Positions 63,101 through 64,000 of a stretch of DNA of 64,000 nucleotides are shown piece after piece. Origin of the DNA: Methanoregula sp. UBA154 (GTDB taxonomy: Archaea > Halobacteriota > Methanomicrobia > Methanomicrobiales > Methanospirillaceae); NCBI GenBank assembly GCA_002502245.1, contig DAPW01000022.1, positions 62,001-126,000 on the forward strand, written 5' to 3'. The notes beneath the pieces were generated by a model that did no database searches, was not told the origin of the DNA, and saw nothing but the letters and a program-made list of their open reading frames with translations. Position 1 is the first letter of the stretch; the number at the start of each line of letters is the position of its first letter. The position numbers and the translations under genes are program-made.

Positions 63101-63971
63101 CGCGCTCGGCTATATCCGGGTGACCATTGATCCGGACGCTGGGACTGCCACGGCAGAAGTGATTAGGGTTGCGGAGGTCTCATCGGACCTCAAGAGTATC
63201 ACGACGGTCTACCAACCGGACACGATCTTCGAGACCGTGGTCTTGGACCCGAATGCACCCCCGGTCCTCGATTCCATCAGCGCACCGATGGAACCGGTGC
63301 TTGTGAACAGCGAAATTACGGCAACGGCGTTCTTCCGCGATGCCTTTGACACGCACACGGCCGTCTTTGACTGGGGCGACGGCTCCACGTCCACGGGTGT
63401 GGTCGATGAGCAGACCGGCACTGAGACATCAGGATCAGTGACCGGGACCCATACCTACACAATGCAGGGAATGTACCCGGTGACACTGACCCTGACCGAC
63501 CAGTGGGGCGAGAGTGCCTCGATCCAGTATGAGTATATCGTTGTCTACAACCCGCATATCGGCCAGGCCAGCGGGAGCGGCACCATCGAGGTCGGGGCAG
63601 ATGACATACCGTGGAGCGAGGAAGTTGTCGGAAAGGCCAGCTTCAGCCTGAGTGCCCAGTACAACAAGGGCGTCCCGTCCGGCAACGCCAAGCTCGGGAT
63701 CGGCAAGTCCCAGTTCACGGCTGCGTTATTTGATTATATCGTGATCACGGACAAAACCGCCTACATCCACGGCTTTGGGAACATCGACAAGAGCGCACCG
63801 GATTACGAGTTCCTGCTTGTCGCAAAGGATGACGGGAACAAATCGGATACCTACCGGCTGCAGATCTGGGATCTTGACGGGGACATGGTCTTTGACAACG
63901 CGCCCGGGGCCGGGGAGATGCTGAACCCCGATGTAACATCCATCACCGGTGGATCGATCGTCATCAGGTAG
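60138..63971 (+). CDS. Mosaic surface protein: family domain, PKD repeats, DNRLRE-like and metallophosphoesterase domains
   Basis: A 1277-residue exported protein. In order: signal peptide (1-28); the shared domain (29-245, closest by eye to copy 1: QVHVVKYASDGTTIL, GDGVTHYYAQGPVF, GTNLKDLCDLVGGMSPGD); PKD 1 (248-331) and PKD 2 (333-418), each with AFTSD, AWDFDNDG and TYTVKLTVTN; a DNRLRE-like beta domain (421-593); PKD 3 (596-676, DFGDGST); a purple-acid-phosphatase-type N-terminal beta domain (678-770); a calcineurin-like phosphoesterase (771-1020: YSDTQD, NAGDLVND, GNHDD, SFHQPP, GHVHAYER); a PKD-like unit; and a C-terminal beta domain. The DNRLRE segment is clearly more AT-rich. No membrane anchor is seen, so attachment is unknown. 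It may hydrolyse phosphoesters at the surface. Confidence 0.9.
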   Translation: MNSLQKQLLVFILLLVVGGILVAPVSAATTQVHVVKYASDGTTILAEQTLTYQQMRDMLPLMGDGVTHYYAQGPVFIDDDDEATEQALRWNAAEDTNVLEKDMGAAMGTNLKDLCDLVGGMSPGDILRVKASDGMTKDFAYENVYGYSAHEGPIVLTWYTDFNTEDAIPGIYPDTGYSDGMRLVWFADETANPWGIHAFGNWDWHEAAAPEYWYYYVQGGENYPTTTGLSVKVVSELKILSTTGPAAPVAAFTSDKQSGTAPLTVQFTDESTGSPTAWAWDFDNDGTVDDTTQNPSHIYDTAGTYTVKLTVTNGAGSDDEVKTGYIMVSPPAVAPVAAFTSDVQSGTAPLTVQFTDVSTGTAPLTYAWDFDNDGTVDSTDQSPGHVYDTAGTYTVKLTVTNAVGSDDEVKTDYISVQSGGETTSVIIPSDGDTEIYADSPSATGDYLAPNMRVQTRIGIDQRIAIHCDLSSIPSGATITSATLHLYLQVVKNPGQNDIHRIIGGPWNSHTLKWNTLPAFALVPTDSQSTGMKREVPIVWDVTPDVQAYVSGEPMFGWVIKYPVESADPYNYARYATLENTTPNFRPYLEVTYTLPQPPAAAFTADPTSGYEPLTVQFSDASTGSPTTWVWDFGDGSTSTEQSPSHTYNTAGTYTVSLTATNDAGSDTETKTDLIEVRPMLVWGPYLTGTTTTGTVINTKTGLPNAVTVDYATDAYYTANTAYGQSATDGTTDTLHHVALTGLEPDTLYHYRVTYGEQQTADLHFRTFPASGPITFVMYSDTQDQLPTFSQLERHKLVADRIAEEPDVAFVLNAGDLVNDPANPADWDRYFAAGSAMMASVPVYPAQGNHDDNDPSYFANYGIPAYYSFDCGDAHIAVLDSNSWADLAAEGTWLAADLQATEKPFRFVSFHQPPYSSDSKHFGGWENIRTEWEDEFIANDVLAVFNGHVHAYERFLASDVNYFVSGTGGGPAYNLADPRAAGSQNSLEYALGYIRVTIDPDAGTATAEVIRVAEVSSDLKSITTVYQPDTIFETVVLDPNAPPVLDSISAPMEPVLVNSEITATAFFRDAFDTHTAVFDWGDGSTSTGVVDEQTGTETSGSVTGTHTYTMQGMYPVTLTLTDQWGESASIQYEYIVVYNPHIGQASGSGTIEVGADDIPWSEEVVGKASFSLSAQYNKGVPSGNAKLGIGKSQFTAALFDYIVITDKTAYIHGFGNIDKSAPDYEFLLVAKDDGNKSDTYRLQIWDLDGDMVFDNAPGAGEMLNPDVTSITGGSIVIR

Positions 63972-64000
63972 TACAGTTCTCCAAGGAGAATCTCACTTTT

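Overview
The window is about 58-60% GC by eye and looks like the chromosome of a hydrogenotrophic methanogen of the order Methanomicrobiales (Methanoregula is my guess; no genome was compared). Reasons: archaeal 23S/5S rRNA, mfnA (methanofuran), dph2, a FilR1-type regulator, NreA, an ATP-dependent DNA ligase, two archaeal tungstate importers and large PKD-domain surface proteins. Promoters, where visible, are TATA-type with short leaders.

Layout. 1-1587: 3' part of a rRNA operon in the order 23S, tRNA-Cys, 5S. 1.8-13.5 kb: single genes (FilR1-like regulator, UbiA prenyltransferase, hydrolases, RibD-like reductase, PAS sensor, a large Cys-rich repeat protein). 13.6-15.7 kb: a TylF-type methyltransferase, a remnant of a second copy, an intact IS1595-family insertion sequence with target duplication, and an unlisted 59-residue membrane protein. 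15.7-22.4 kb: six overlapping minus-strand genes ppsA-mfnA-hpt-dph2-METTL5-type methyltransferase-MFS, divergent from serA. 24.2-29 kb: gene-poor, repeat-rich stretch (MITE-like repeats, GC-rich hairpins, a GATC-dense array) with a small siroheme reductase, tRNA-Val, corA and msrA. 29.6-38.3 kb: glycosyltransferase, nreA cluster, DNA ligase, metallo-hydrolase, FG-GAP surface protein.

38.4-45.4 kb is a tungsten/molybdenum island: tupC-tupB, a MOT1-type molybdate permease, tupA, two paralogous one-domain winged-helix proteins, a 67-residue protein, and a homologue of the bacterial molybdenum storage protein. 45.6-48.4 kb holds a TiaS-like protein, trmO and small genes. 48.5-51.5 kb is a moeA pair (one fused to a periplasmic-binding-type domain) that inserts Mo or W into molybdopterin. 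53.3-59.9 kb is one apparent operon of four exported proteins followed by a second tungstate importer wtpA-wtpB-wtpC. The four exported proteins share one fold pattern, which I infer to be related to the oxidoreductase molybdopterin-binding domain but without its metal-ligating cysteine. 60.1-64.0 kb encodes a 1277-residue mosaic surface protein that starts with the same domain.

Uptake (Tup, Wtp, MOT1), storage (MoSto-like), cofactor insertion (MoeA) and exported pterin-domain-like proteins therefore lie within about 25 kb. I regard the exported family coupled to Wtp as the best candidate for an undescribed system.
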